Under the pieces are notes generated by a model. That model had not been told where the DNA came from. It searched no databases and was given only the letters and a program-made list of their open reading frames with translations. A DNA stretch of 56,230 nt from contig NZ_KE387208.1 in the NCBI RefSeq assembly GCF_000430725.1, positions 96,800-153,029 of the forward strand, given 5' to 3'. Below are positions 25,317 through 33,810 of the stretch, piece by piece; the first letter of the stretch is position 1, and every line of letters begins with the position of its first letter. Both the position numbers and the translations under genes were made by a program. Origin of the DNA: Azohydromonas australica DSM 1124 (lineage in GTDB: Bacteria > Pseudomonadota > Gammaproteobacteria > Burkholderiales > Burkholderiaceae_C).

Positions 25317-26039
25317 TCACGCTGATTCGGATGCCGACACCAGCAGCATGCGCGCAACATTGGCGTGCGCAGGTTGCTCCAACATGAAGCGCACTGCGCG
25401 TGCGACGTCCTGCGGCGCCAGCGGTGGCGTCTGATCGGCACGCACGCCCATGCCTTGCGAGCGCATGCGCTCGAAGATCTCGGTTTCCGTGGTGCCCGGC
25501 GCAATGGTGCCCACGCGCACGCCCGTGCCCTTGAGCTCCAGGCGCAGCGAGGTCGTGAAAATTTCCAGTGCCTGCTTCAAGCCGCTGTACGCGCCCATCG
25601 ACGACGAGCTCAGGTAGGCGCCGACGCTCGAGACGTTGATGATCGCGCCGCTACCCTGGGCCTTGAGCGCGCGCGCGAACACGTACGAGGCGCGTACTAC
25701 CGCGTCGAAGTTCACGCGGGTCATCTGTGCCAGCTCTTCAAGATCGATCCGGTCCACCGGGCCGGAGACCACCATGCCGGCGTTGTTGATCAGGATGTCA
25801 ACCCGCCCAAAGCGCTCCCGCGCCAGGTCCAGCAGGGCCTGGGGCGTGGCCGGGTCCTCGACCGCAGCAGCCAGGCAAGCACAGGGGCCGCCAAGGCTGT
25901 CCTGGAGTTCCACCAGGCGCTGCGCGCGTCGGGCCGTCACCACCAGCCGGACCCCGGCCGCGCTGAGCTCACGCGCAATGGCTTGGCCAATGCCCGACGA
26001 TGCGCCGGTGACGACGGCTACGTTGTCATGCAGTTCCAT
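25317..26039 (-). CDS. short-chain dehydrogenase/reductase (SDR)
   Basis: 240 residues. Classical SDR features: cofactor motif TGASSGIG near the N terminus, NNAG at the end of strand 4, a catalytic Ser in INVSSVGAYLSS, and YSGLK as the Tyr-x3-Lys pair. The two arginines after strand 2 (VTARRAQR) suggest NADP(H). It follows the second SDR gene after 15 bp in the same direction, so the two form an operon under the LysR gene or its neighbouring promoter. In this context it is a candidate oxidoreductase for a 3-hydroxyacyl or alcohol intermediate, but the substrate is open. Confidence 0.9.
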   Translation of the reverse strand: MELHDNVAVVTGASSGIGQAIARELSAAGVRLVVTARRAQRLVELQDSLGGPCACLAAAVEDPATPQALLDLARERFGRVDILINNAGMVVSGPVDRIDLEELAQMTRVNFDAVVRASYVFARALKAQGSGAIINVSSVGAYLSSSSMGAYSGLKQALEIFTTSLRLELKGTGVRVGTIAPGTTETEIFERMRSQGMGVRADQTPPLAPQDVARAVRFMLEQPAHANVARMLLVSASESA

Positions 26040-26054
26040 GCCGCTTGGCCTGCT

Positions 26055-26906
26055 TCAGCTGGTGGCCTTGGCAGCCAGGCGGGCTTTCATCTCGTCCTGA
26101 AAGTCGCGCTTGAGCGTGGGGTAGTAGGCAATCTGGCCCCCCATGCCGCCGGCAATGTCGATCGACGCGGCACTGATGAAGGAGGCGTGCTCGCTGGAGA
26201 GAAAAAGTGCCATGCCGGCCACGTCCTCCGGCTTGCCGAAGCGCCCCAGCGGCACGACCTTGAGCACCATGGCCTCGAACTCCTCGCGCGGCGTGCCTTC
26301 GGGCATCTCGCGGTAGTGACGGTCCCACTGGCCGGTATCGATCCAGCCCATGTTGAGCGTGTTGACGAGGATGTTGTCCTTGGCCAGCGACATGCCCAGC
26401 GACTTCGACATCGCAATGCAGGCAGCACGGTTGACCACCGAGGGGATGCCGTCCGGCGTGATCTGCACACCCGCCAGTGCGTTGATCTCGACGATGCGAC
26501 CCCAACGCTGGCGCCGCATGTGCGGCACCACCGCCTGCACGAAACGGAAGTGTCCCATCTGCAGCACGTTGGCGTGTTCCAGGATCTGCTCGGGCGTGAG
26601 CGTGTCGAGATTGCCACCACGTCCCTGACCGGCGTTGTTCACAAGCACGTCGACGCCGCCCCATTGGCTCGCCACCTCGTCCACGAAGCGCCGCACGCCC
26701 TCGGTGTCGGTGACGTCCACCGCACGGGCGATGACGGCCTGTGCCTGGTGTCCCAGCTCTTCACCCGCGGCCGCCACGTCGGCCTCGGTTCGCGCGCATA
26801 TCGCCACGCGTGCCCCTTCCGCCGCAAACGCGCGCGCGATCGCGCGTCCTATGCCGCGCGAGGCGCCTGTGACGATCACCCGCTTGTTGCTCAGGTCGAT
26901 ATGCAT
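26055..26906 (-). CDS. short-chain dehydrogenase/reductase (SDR), second copy
   Basis: 283 residues from the ATG at 26906 with GGAGA upstream; the in-frame ATG at 26933 has none. The N terminus MHIDLSNKRVIVTGASRGIG carries the cofactor motif; NNAG is present. A serine/tyrosine active site is less standard: EINALAGVQITPDGIPSVVNRA lacks the usual Tyr-x3-Lys, with Val-Val-Asn-Arg at the expected place, so catalytic competence is uncertain. The C-terminal extension (YPTLKRDFQDEMKARLAAK) is longer and more basic than usual. It is encoded between the LysR regulator and the first SDR. Confidence 0.82.
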   Translation of the reverse strand: MHIDLSNKRVIVTGASRGIGRAIARAFAAEGARVAICARTEADVAAAGEELGHQAQAVIARAVDVTDTEGVRRFVDEVASQWGGVDVLVNNAGQGRGGNLDTLTPEQILEHANVLQMGHFRFVQAVVPHMRRQRWGRIVEINALAGVQITPDGIPSVVNRAACIAMSKSLGMSLAKDNILVNTLNMGWIDTGQWDRHYREMPEGTPREEFEAMVLKVVPLGRFGKPEDVAGMALFLSSEHASFISAASIDIAGGMGGQIAYYPTLKRDFQDEMKARLAAKATS

Positions 26907-26987
26907 GGTTGTCTCCGTGTACGGCCGCCGCATCCGGGCGCCCTCTCTGGAATTCTAGACACAAATCAAGAAATCGTTCAGCAATAC

Positions 26988-27926
26988 TCACTCGCCGCTG
27001 GCCGGCGTGCTGCTCGACATCGCCAGGAACTCGCGAAACGCCTGCGCTGCCGGGCTCAGTGGCCGTTCACGGTTCCACGCGAGACCGACCTCCATCACGG
27101 GCAGGTGTCCTTCCACTGCGACCGCCTGAATGCGCCGCCCTTCCAGAGACCAGGGGCGAAACACCAGGTCCGACAGGATCGTCACGCCCAATCCCAGCGC
27201 CACCATCTCGCGCAGCGCCTCCATCGACGACGTCCGGATCACCGAGGCGGGCTCGATGCCCGCGCTCTTCCAGTAGCGCATGGCGTTGCGATGCGCATCG
27301 TCCACCGTCGGCACGATGTAGGGATAGCGCGCGATATCGCTCCACTGCACCGTGCTGCGCTCGGCCAGCTCGTGCGTGGCCGACACCCATAGCCGGCGAC
27401 GCGAATAGGCCAGCGGCTGCAGGTGCAACTGCTGCGGAGCGTCCAGGTTCGACAGCAGCAGCGCCGCGAGCTCGATGCGGCCGTCGTGCAGCTGCCGCTC
27501 GATCTGCAACCGTGGCAGCTCCAGCGGGACCAGTTCGACGAGCGGAAACAGCTTCATGAACTTGGCCACGGCGGGCAGCAGGAAGTAGCCCTGCACGGTG
27601 TACGTGGCCGCGAGCTCCAGGCGCCCGCTGACGTCGGTGCGGTGATGGAAGGGAAAGCGCGCGGCCTCGCTGGCGAGCTCCAGGACGGCCTGCGCATGTT
27701 GCAGGAACGCATGTCCCTCGTACGTGAGCTTGACGCCACCTCGATTGCGTTCGAACAGCAGCGTGCCCAGCAGCCGCTCCAGCTCCGCAATGGCCAGCGT
27801 CATCGCCGACTGCGAGATGTTGATTTCTGCCGCGGCCACGGAGAGCTGTCCTGCTCGGGCAGCCGTCACGAAGTAGTGCAGCTGGCGAAGCGTGAAGCGT
27901 GGCGGTATGGAGGGACTCTTGGCCAT
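26988..27926 (-). CDS. LysR-family transcriptional regulator
   Basis: 312 residues from the ATG at 27926. The N-terminal helix-turn-helix is clear: FTLRQLHYFVTAARAGQLSV, then AAAEINISQSAMTLAIAELERLLG. A two-lobed effector-binding domain follows (residues about 95-300). LysR proteins usually activate a divergent target in response to a pathway intermediate. Here the divergent target is etfBA, with a 418-bp shared control region. The SDR operon is transcribed in the same direction as lysR and could also be a target. Part of the control region recurs at 39716 in front of the 2-oxoacid oxidoreductase gene, which suggests that gene may belong to the same regulon. Confidence 0.92.
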   Translation of the reverse strand: MAKSPSIPPRFTLRQLHYFVTAARAGQLSVAAAEINISQSAMTLAIAELERLLGTLLFERNRGGVKLTYEGHAFLQHAQAVLELASEAARFPFHHRTDVSGRLELAATYTVQGYFLLPAVAKFMKLFPLVELVPLELPRLQIERQLHDGRIELAALLLSNLDAPQQLHLQPLAYSRRRLWVSATHELAERSTVQWSDIARYPYIVPTVDDAHRNAMRYWKSAGIEPASVIRTSSMEALREMVALGLGVTILSDLVFRPWSLEGRRIQAVAVEGHLPVMEVGLAWNRERPLSPAAQAFREFLAMSSSTPASGE

Positions 27927-28160
27927 GAGCAAAACCAATGTGAAACCACAGGAATTCACTAATGACTATGCCACGGAAATTGAACACAATTGCACCGAGT
28001 GTCTTGAAACGCGACGACGCGCACCCGACACCCCAGACTGTGCCGAAGGCAACTGCGGCACGTATCCCGCCCACGCACCCAATGGAGCAGCGACATGGCA
28101 TTTCTGCGGCAGTGCCTTCTGGAGGCAAGGAGGCGCTCAGGCGACCTCGAGGGTTGGATC
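27923..28160 (+). repeat. control-region repeat, copy A (lysR/etfB intergenic)
   Basis: The first 90 bp (27923-28012) align without gaps to 39716-39805. Both begin CCATGAGCAAAACCAATGTG, share ACTATG and AATTGAACACAAT, and end GAAACGC. A second matching block starts ATGGAGCAGCGACATGGC at 28082 and 39877, with CAGTGCCTTC after it. The offset changes by only 2 bp, so the copies are colinear over roughly 240 bp. AATTG-aaca-CAATT is a small palindrome inside the conserved core. Confidence 0.8.
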
Positions 28161-28344
28161 GAGTCGATGGAGTCGACGCTCGGTCGCGACAGGACGACGG
28201 CTGACGCAACGCTGCAGCAGTCCGCGTATCCCATGTCGCTGGCCGCCGCCCAGGCATCGCGCTCGGGCCCTGTGGCCTCGGCGCGGCCGCAGAGCGGCTG
28301 ATTGATATCTGCAGGCAAGACGCAAAAACGAAGGAGCACAACCG

Positions 28345-29106
28345 ATGAAGCTGCTGGTGCCCGTGAAACGGGTGGTGGACTACAACGTGAAGGTCCGGGT
28401 CAAGAGCGATGGCACAGGTGTGGACATCGCCGGCGTGAAGATGAGCATGAACCCTTTCGACGAGATCGCCGTCGAGGAGGCCGTGCGGCTCAAGGAGCAG
28501 GGCGTGGCAAGCGAGATCATCGCCGTCTCCTGTGGCGCAAGCGCTTGCCAGGAGACGCTGCGCACGGCGCTGGCCATCGGCGCGGATCGCGCCATCCTGG
28601 TCGAGACACCCAACGATCCGTCGTTCGAGCTGCAGCCGTTGGCCGTGGCCAAGATCCTCAAGGCGCTCATCGACAAGGAACAACCGGGCCTGGTGATCCT
28701 GGGCAAGCAGGCCATCGATGACGACTGCAACCAGACCGGCCAGATGCTCGCAGCACTCGCCGACCTGCCGCAGGCCACCTTCGCCTCCAAGGTGGAAGTT
28801 CTGGAGGGCAAGGCCAGGGTCACGCGAGAGGTGGACGGCGGCCTGGAGACGGTGGAAGTCACGCTGCCGGCGGTGGTGACCACCGACCTGCGCCTGAACG
28901 AGCCGCGCTACGTGACGCTGCCCAACATCATGAAGGCCAAGAAGAAGCCGCTGGAGAACATCAAGCCGGCCGACCTGGGCGTCGATGTCACGCCGCGCAT
29001 CAAGACCCTCAAGGTCAGCGAGCCGCCCAAGCGCGGCGCCGGCGTGAAGGTACCCGACGTCGCCACGCTGGTGGACAAGCTCAAGAACGAAGCCAAGGTG
29101 ATCTGA
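28345..29106 (+). CDS. etfB: electron transfer flavoprotein subunit beta
   Basis: 253 residues with AAGGAG before the ATG. The start MKLLVPVKRVVDYNVKVRVK and the segments MNPFDEIAVEEAVRLKE, ILGKQAIDDDCNQTGQMLA and LRLNEPRYVTLPNIMKAKKKPL are characteristic of EtfB. The last of these contains the loop that docks to acyl-CoA dehydrogenases. EtfB holds AMP and, with EtfA, accepts electrons from the acyl-CoA dehydrogenases encoded at 16866-21054. It is one nucleotide from etfA. The dimer's membrane partner, ETF-QO, is encoded 0.8 kb downstream, making a complete electron route to ubiquinone. Confidence 0.95.
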   Translation: MKLLVPVKRVVDYNVKVRVKSDGTGVDIAGVKMSMNPFDEIAVEEAVRLKEQGVASEIIAVSCGASACQETLRTALAIGADRAILVETPNDPSFELQPLAVAKILKALIDKEQPGLVILGKQAIDDDCNQTGQMLAALADLPQATFASKVEVLEGKARVTREVDGGLETVEVTLPAVVTTDLRLNEPRYVTLPNIMKAKKKPLENIKPADLGVDVTPRIKTLKVSEPPKRGAGVKVPDVATLVDKLKNEAKVI

Positions 29107-29107
29107 C

Positions 29108-30040
29108 ATGGCCGCCCTCGTCATTGCCGAACACGACAACGCGCAGCTCAAGGGCGCGACCCTCAACACCGTCACCGCGGCGCTCGCCTGCGGCGGCGAA
29201 GTGCATGTGCTGGTGGCCGGTGAGAACGCCGCCGCCGTGGCCCAGGCCGCTGCCCAGGTGCAGGGCGTGTCCATGGTGCTGCACGCTGATTCACCGGCGC
29301 TGGGCACCCAGCTGGCCGAGAACTTGGCAGCACAAGTGCTGGCGCTGGCCGGTGGCTACAGCCATATCCTGTTTCCCGCTACGTCCAGCGGGCGCAACGT
29401 CGCGCCGCGCGTGGCCGCGAGGCTGGACGTGGCGCAGCTCAGCGACGTCACCAAGGTGCTGGGCGCTGATACCTTCGAGCGCCCGATCTACGCCGGCAAC
29501 GCCATCGCCACGGTGCAGAGCGCCGATGCAGTCAAGGTCATCACCGTGCGCACCACCGGCTTCGACGCCGCGCCGGCCGTCGGCGGCAGCGCTGCCATCG
29601 AGACGATGGCCGCGGTGGCCGACAGCGGCAAGAGTGCCTTCGTCGGCCGTGAGCTGACCAAGAGCGACCGCCCCGAACTGACGGCGGCCAGGATCATCGT
29701 GTCGGGCGGCCGGGCCCTGGGCTCCGCCGAGAAGTTCACGGAAGTGCTCACGCCGCTGGCCGACAAGCTTGGCGCGGCGCTGGGTGCAAGCCGTGCCGCG
29801 GTGGACGCGGGCTACGCCCCGAACGACTGGCAGGTGGGTCAGACCGGCAAGATCGTGGCGCCAGCGCTCTACATCGCCTGCGGCATCTCGGGCGCGATCC
29901 AGCACTTGGCGGGCATGAAGGACTCCAAGGTGATCGTGGCCATCAACAAGGATCCGGAAGCGCCGATCTTCAGCGTTGCGGACTACGCGTTGGAGGCTGA
30001 TCTGTTTGGTGTGATACCAGAGCTGGTCGCTCAGCTTTGA
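29108..30040 (+). CDS. etfA: electron transfer flavoprotein subunit alpha
   Basis: 310 residues starting 1 nt after the etfB stop. The N-terminal half has the EtfA pattern ALVIAEHDNAQLKGATLNTV. The C-terminal half carries the FAD-binding signature, visible as VSGGRALGSAEKF, GQTGKIVAPALYIACGISGA and KVIVAINKDPEAPIFSVADY. It binds FAD and shuttles single electrons from acyl-CoA dehydrogenases to ETF-ubiquinone oxidoreductase. The stop is followed by the degenerate glutathione-peroxidase homologue after 17 bp, so these three genes appear co-transcribed. Confidence 0.96.
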   Translation: MAALVIAEHDNAQLKGATLNTVTAALACGGEVHVLVAGENAAAVAQAAAQVQGVSMVLHADSPALGTQLAENLAAQVLALAGGYSHILFPATSSGRNVAPRVAARLDVAQLSDVTKVLGADTFERPIYAGNAIATVQSADAVKVITVRTTGFDAAPAVGGSAAIETMAAVADSGKSAFVGRELTKSDRPELTAARIIVSGGRALGSAEKFTEVLTPLADKLGAALGASRAAVDAGYAPNDWQVGQTGKIVAPALYIACGISGAIQHLAGMKDSKVIVAINKDPEAPIFSVADYALEADLFGVIPELVAQL

Positions 30041-30057
30041 CGTATCGGGAGCAAGTG

Positions 30058-30726
30058 ATGGGCACTGACGCGCACGTTGCGAAGTCCTGTACCGGGGAGC
30101 AGGACTTCTACGGGCTGATCCTGGAGCGCATCGATGGCAGGCCAATGCGTCTTGCACGCTACTGGGGGCAGGTGCTGCTGGTGGTCAACGTCGCATCCCG
30201 CAGTCCGCTGGCAACGACTCACCTGCGGGAGCTCCAATCTCTGCATGAACGCTACAACGAGGTCGGACTGAAGGTCATGGGCTTTCCGTGCAACGACTTC
30301 GGCGGCATGGAGCCTTGGGACGACGGGCGCATCCAAGACCATTACGAGCGGACATTGGGCTTGAGCTTTACGCTCTTCTCCAAGGTGTCCATTGCCCGCG
30401 AGCCGCGTCATCCGCTCTTTGCCATGCTTGCTCGTGCAGCGGAAGTGCCGCGGGACGTTGGCGGCATGCCACCGCATGCCCGGTTGGCCAGGGAGCCAGC
30501 GACGACAGCGGGCTCACAGGGTCCCGTGCATGACAACTTCGAGAAGTTCCTGGTCGGTCGCGACGGACGGTTGCTGCATCGGTTCGGCCCCGAGATACCG
30601 CCGCAGGCGCCGCAGGTGCTGACCGCCTTGGAGCAGGCGCTCGGTGTCGCGCGCAATGGCTTGTCCGCAGCGGCGGCGTCGGTCGGTCGGTCCTTCCAGC
30701 TTGCTTCCCATTCCAGCCTGACCTGA
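30058..30726 (+). CDS. glutathione peroxidase-fold protein lacking the catalytic residues
   Basis: 222 residues from the ATG at 30058, with CGGGAG upstream; a TTG at 30037 overlapping etfA is an alternative. The fold is shown by NVASRS, FPCNDFGGMEP and NFEKFLVGRDGRLLHRFGPEIPP. The catalytic tetrad of the family is Cys/Sec, Gln, Trp and Asn. Here the peroxidatic position is S49 (NVASRSP instead of NVASKCG), Gln is D80 (FPCND), Trp is D159 (HDNF), and only N160 remains. The protein should therefore not work as a thiol peroxidase. It is also longer than usual, with an insert around residues 125-155 and a ~35-residue C-terminal tail. Co-transcription with etfBA suggests a structural or regulatory role. 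The function is unknown. Confidence 0.8.
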   Translation: MGTDAHVAKSCTGEQDFYGLILERIDGRPMRLARYWGQVLLVVNVASRSPLATTHLRELQSLHERYNEVGLKVMGFPCNDFGGMEPWDDGRIQDHYERTLGLSFTLFSKVSIAREPRHPLFAMLARAAEVPRDVGGMPPHARLAREPATTAGSQGPVHDNFEKFLVGRDGRLLHRFGPEIPPQAPQVLTALEQALGVARNGLSAAAASVGRSFQLASHSSLT

Positions 30727-30802
30727 CCAAGGTCTGATCGCAGGACCGTCCACGTGCCTGGCGGCCCCGCGTACTCGCTCCAAATGCCTTGTCGACCTGT
30801 CC

Positions 30803-32491
30803 ATGAACACCCAAGACTTCCTTCTGCAGCAGTACGGTCCGCGCGAATCCATGGAGTACGACGTCGTGATCGTGGGCGCCGGCCCTGCAGGCTTGGCGAC
30901 TGCCATCCGGCTCAAGCAGCTTGCCTCGGCAGCGGGCTCTGAAGTTTCCGTCGTCGTGTTGGAGAAGGGCGCCGAGCCGGGCGCCCACATCCTCTCCGGT
31001 GCCATCATGGACCCGCGCGCGCTGACGGAGCTTATTCCCGACTGGAAGGAAAAGGGGGCACCGCTCAAGCAAGCCGTCACGGCTGACGAGTTCCTGTTTC
31101 TCTCCGAAACCGGTGCGCGAGCCACTCCGCACGGCCTGCTGCCCGATTGCTTCAAGAACGAAGGCAACTACATCGTGAGCCTGGGCGAGGTGGTGCAGTG
31201 GCTGGCCGCACAGGCGGAAGAGCTGGGTGTGGAGATCTTCCCCGGTTTTGCTGCTGCGGAAGTCCTGTACGCCGAGGACGGCACGGTGCGCGGCGTGGCC
31301 ACCGGCAACATGGGGCTCGGCAAGGACGGCGATCCGACCGACCACTTCCAGCTCGGCATGGAACTCCGCGGCAAGTACACCATCTTTGCCGAAGGCTCGC
31401 GCGGTCACTTGGGCAAGCAGCTCATCGAACGCTTCGCACTTGACGCGGGCAAGGATCCGCAGAGCTATGGGCTGGGCTTGAAGGAACTGTGGGAAGTCCC
31501 CGCAGCCAACCACCGTGCCGGCCTGGTGGTCCATACGGCCGGTTGGCCCCTGGATGCGGACACCTACGGAGGCAGCTTTCTTTACCACGCCGCGGACAAT
31601 CGCATCGCCATTGGCTTCGTCGTGGGTCTGGACTATGCCAATCCCTGGCTGTCGCCGTTCGAGGAGTTCCAGCGCTTCAAGACCCATCCTGCCGTCGCCA
31701 AGCACCTCGCTGACGGCCGACGCATCTCCTACGGCGCGCGCGCCATCACGGCCGGCGGTCTCCTGAGCCTGCCCAAGACCGTGTTCCCGGGCGGCGCACT
31801 GGTGGGCTGCGACGCGGGCTACCTCAATGCCAGCCGCATCAAGGGCAGCCACGCCGCAATCAAGAGCGGCATGCTGTGCGCGGAAAGCCTGTTCGAGGCG
31901 CTGGCCGCGGGACGCAGCGGCGACGTACTCTCTGCCTACCCGCAAGCCTTCGAGAAAAGCTGGCTGCACGCCGAACTGCTACAGGCCAAGAACTTCAAGC
32001 AGTGGTTCAAGAAGGGCCGCGCGACGGCGACCTTGATGACAGGCATCGAACAGTGGCTGCTGCCGCGCCTTGGCGTGAAGTGCCCGCCATGGACGCTGCG
32101 GCGCACCGCGGCTGACCACACCTTCCTCAAGCCAGCGGATCAATGCGAGCGCATTGCCTATCCCAAGCCGGACGGCAAGCTCAGCTTCGATCGCCTCTCG
32201 TCAGTGTTTGTCAGCAACACCAACCACGAGGAAAACCAGCCTGCGCATCTAAGGTTGCGTGACGAGCAGGCGGCACTGGACATCAACCTGATGACCTTTG
32301 CCGGCCCCGAAGCGCGCTTCTGTCCGGCGGGCGTGTATGAATACGTGGGGCAAGCCGACGGTCGGCAGAGACTGCAGATCAATGCACAGAACTGCCTGCA
32401 TTGCAAGACCTGCGACATCAAGGACCCCACGCAGAACATCACCTGGGTCGTGCCCGAAGGCGGCGGTGGCCCGGCCTATGCCGGCATGTGA
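30803..32491 (+). CDS. electron transfer flavoprotein-ubiquinone oxidoreductase (ETF-QO)
   Basis: 562 residues, the normal length. The N-terminal FAD motif is DVVIVGAGPAGLATAIRL. The membrane-associated and quinone-binding middle is followed by a C-terminal [4Fe-4S] domain, with cysteines visible in ARFCPAGVYEY and NCLHCKTCDIKDP, and by the end segment WVVPEGGGGPAYAGM. It oxidises reduced ETF and reduces ubiquinone at the inner membrane, so electrons from acyl-CoA dehydrogenation enter the respiratory chain. It is separated from the peroxidase-like gene by 76 bp and from pntAA by 110 bp, all in one direction. Confidence 0.95.
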   Translation: MNTQDFLLQQYGPRESMEYDVVIVGAGPAGLATAIRLKQLASAAGSEVSVVVLEKGAEPGAHILSGAIMDPRALTELIPDWKEKGAPLKQAVTADEFLFLSETGARATPHGLLPDCFKNEGNYIVSLGEVVQWLAAQAEELGVEIFPGFAAAEVLYAEDGTVRGVATGNMGLGKDGDPTDHFQLGMELRGKYTIFAEGSRGHLGKQLIERFALDAGKDPQSYGLGLKELWEVPAANHRAGLVVHTAGWPLDADTYGGSFLYHAADNRIAIGFVVGLDYANPWLSPFEEFQRFKTHPAVAKHLADGRRISYGARAITAGGLLSLPKTVFPGGALVGCDAGYLNASRIKGSHAAIKSGMLCAESLFEALAAGRSGDVLSAYPQAFEKSWLHAELLQAKNFKQWFKKGRATATLMTGIEQWLLPRLGVKCPPWTLRRTAADHTFLKPADQCERIAYPKPDGKLSFDRLSSVFVSNTNHEENQPAHLRLRDEQAALDINLMTFAGPEARFCPAGVYEYVGQADGRQRLQINAQNCLHCKTCDIKDPTQNITWVVPEGGGGPAYAGM

Positions 32492-32601
32492 TCCCGTGGG
32501 CATCCGGCGGGACGGTGCGCTGGTCAAGGGACAGCAGCCTGCACAGGCAGGTTGCATGTGCAAGGGCTGCATCGTGATGGACAACAGAGGGAGTGTGATC
32601 A

Positions 32602-33810
32602 ATGCGCATCGGCGTTCCGCTCGAAACCGCAACCGGTGAGACACGTGTCGCGGTCACGCCCGAGACCGCGAAGAAGCTCATAAGCCAGGGCCACCGGCTC
32701 CTCGTGCAATCCGGCGCCGGCGTGGCTGCAGCGGCGTCTGATGCCGCCTACGCCGCGGTAGGCGCTGAAGTAGTGGACGCCCGCGCCGCGCTCGGCTGCG
32801 ATCTGGTGCTCAAGGTCCGCTCGCCCTCGGCGCAGGAACTGGAGCACATGCAGCGCGGCGCCACGCTGGTCGGAATGCTCAACCCCTTCGACGCCGAAGG
32901 CCTGCAGCGCTTGGCTGCTGCGGGTATCACCGCCTTCGCGCTGGAGGCCGCCCCGCGCACCACGCGCGCGCAGAGCATGGACGTGCTCTCCAGCCAGGCC
33001 AACATCGCCGGCTACAAGGCCGTGATCATCGCGGCCGACCGGTATCAGAAGTTCTTTCCCATGCTCATGACCGCTGCGGGGGTCGGTTTCGCCGGCTACA
33101 AGGCCGTGATCATCGCGGCCGACCGCTACCAGAAGTTCTTTCCCATGCTCATGACCGCCGCCGGCACCGTGAAGGCCGCGCGCGTGGTGATCCTGGGCGT
33201 GGGCGTGGCGGGGCTGCAGGCCATTGCCACGGCCAAGCGGCTGGGCGCGGTGATCGAGGCCTCCGACGTGCGCCCCTCGGTGAAGGAGCAGGTGGAGTCG
33301 CTGGGCGCCAAGTTCATCGACGTGCCCTACGAGACGGCCGACGAGAAGGACGCCGCGGAAGGAGTGGGCGGCTACGCGCGCCCGATGCCCGAGAGCTGGC
33401 TCACGCGCCAGCGTGCGGAAGTCGCCAAGCGCGTGGCGCTGGCCGACGTGGTGATCTCCACGGCGCTGATCCCGGGCCGCCCGGCCCCGAAGCTCGTGTC
33501 CGCAGAGATGGTGCAGTCCATGAGGCCGGGCTCGGTGATCGTGGACCTCGCCGCGGCCAACGGCGGCAACTGCGCGCTGACGGTGCCCGGGCAGACGGCG
33601 GTGCAGCACGGCGTGACGATCGTGGGCGAGACCAACCTGCCCGCGCTCGTGGCGGCGGACGCCTCTGCACTCTACGCGCGCAACGTGCTCGACTTCCTGA
33701 AGCTCATTTGCCCCAAGGAGGCCGCGGCCGTGAACGTGCCGCTGGACGACGACATCGTGGCCGCATGCCTGATGAGCCGAAATGGACAGATAACCAGGAG
33801 ATCTACATGA
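32602..33810 (+). CDS. pntAA: NAD(P) transhydrogenase subunit alpha part 1, with an internal duplication
   Basis: 402 residues. The start MRIGVPLETATGETRVAVTPET and the alanine dehydrogenase/PntA core (GVGVAGLQAIATAKRLGAVIEASDVR) identify the NAD(H)-binding domain I of proton-translocating transhydrogenase. An 84-bp tandem duplication (33007-33174) repeats the 25-residue segment AGYKAVIIAADRYQKFFPML plus MTAAG, separated by VGF. Without it the protein would be about 374 residues, the usual size. This segment is normally a helix next to the dinucleotide site, so function may be impaired. The stop overlaps the panD ATG by 4 nt. With PntAB and PntB it uses the proton gradient to drive hydride transfer from NADH to NADP+. 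Confidence 0.93.
   Translation: MRIGVPLETATGETRVAVTPETAKKLISQGHRLLVQSGAGVAAAASDAAYAAVGAEVVDARAALGCDLVLKVRSPSAQELEHMQRGATLVGMLNPFDAEGLQRLAAAGITAFALEAAPRTTRAQSMDVLSSQANIAGYKAVIIAADRYQKFFPMLMTAAGVGFAGYKAVIIAADRYQKFFPMLMTAAGTVKAARVVILGVGVAGLQAIATAKRLGAVIEASDVRPSVKEQVESLGAKFIDVPYETADEKDAAEGVGGYARPMPESWLTRQRAEVAKRVALADVVISTALIPGRPAPKLVSAEMVQSMRPGSVIVDLAAANGGNCALTVPGQTAVQHGVTIVGETNLPALVAADASALYARNVLDFLKLICPKEAAAVNVPLDDDIVAACLMSRNGQITRRST
33007..33174 (+). repeat. 84-bp in-frame tandem duplication within pntAA
   Basis: Copy 1 is 33007-33090 and copy 2 is 33091-33174. The first ~75 bp of each are the same except for four third-position changes (GG/GC, TAT/TAC, GCT/GCC, GCG/GCC). All are synonymous and all are GC-richer in copy 2. 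The last 9 bp differ (GTCGGTTTC versus ACCGTGAAG). The pattern suggests either an aged duplication or a junction between two related pntAA genes. Confidence 0.92.

Noticed and set aside
33708..33806. A longer PanD start upstream.
   Set aside because: It would overlap pntAA by about 100 bp and separate the protein from its invariant N terminus. The ATG at 33807 has AGGAGA.
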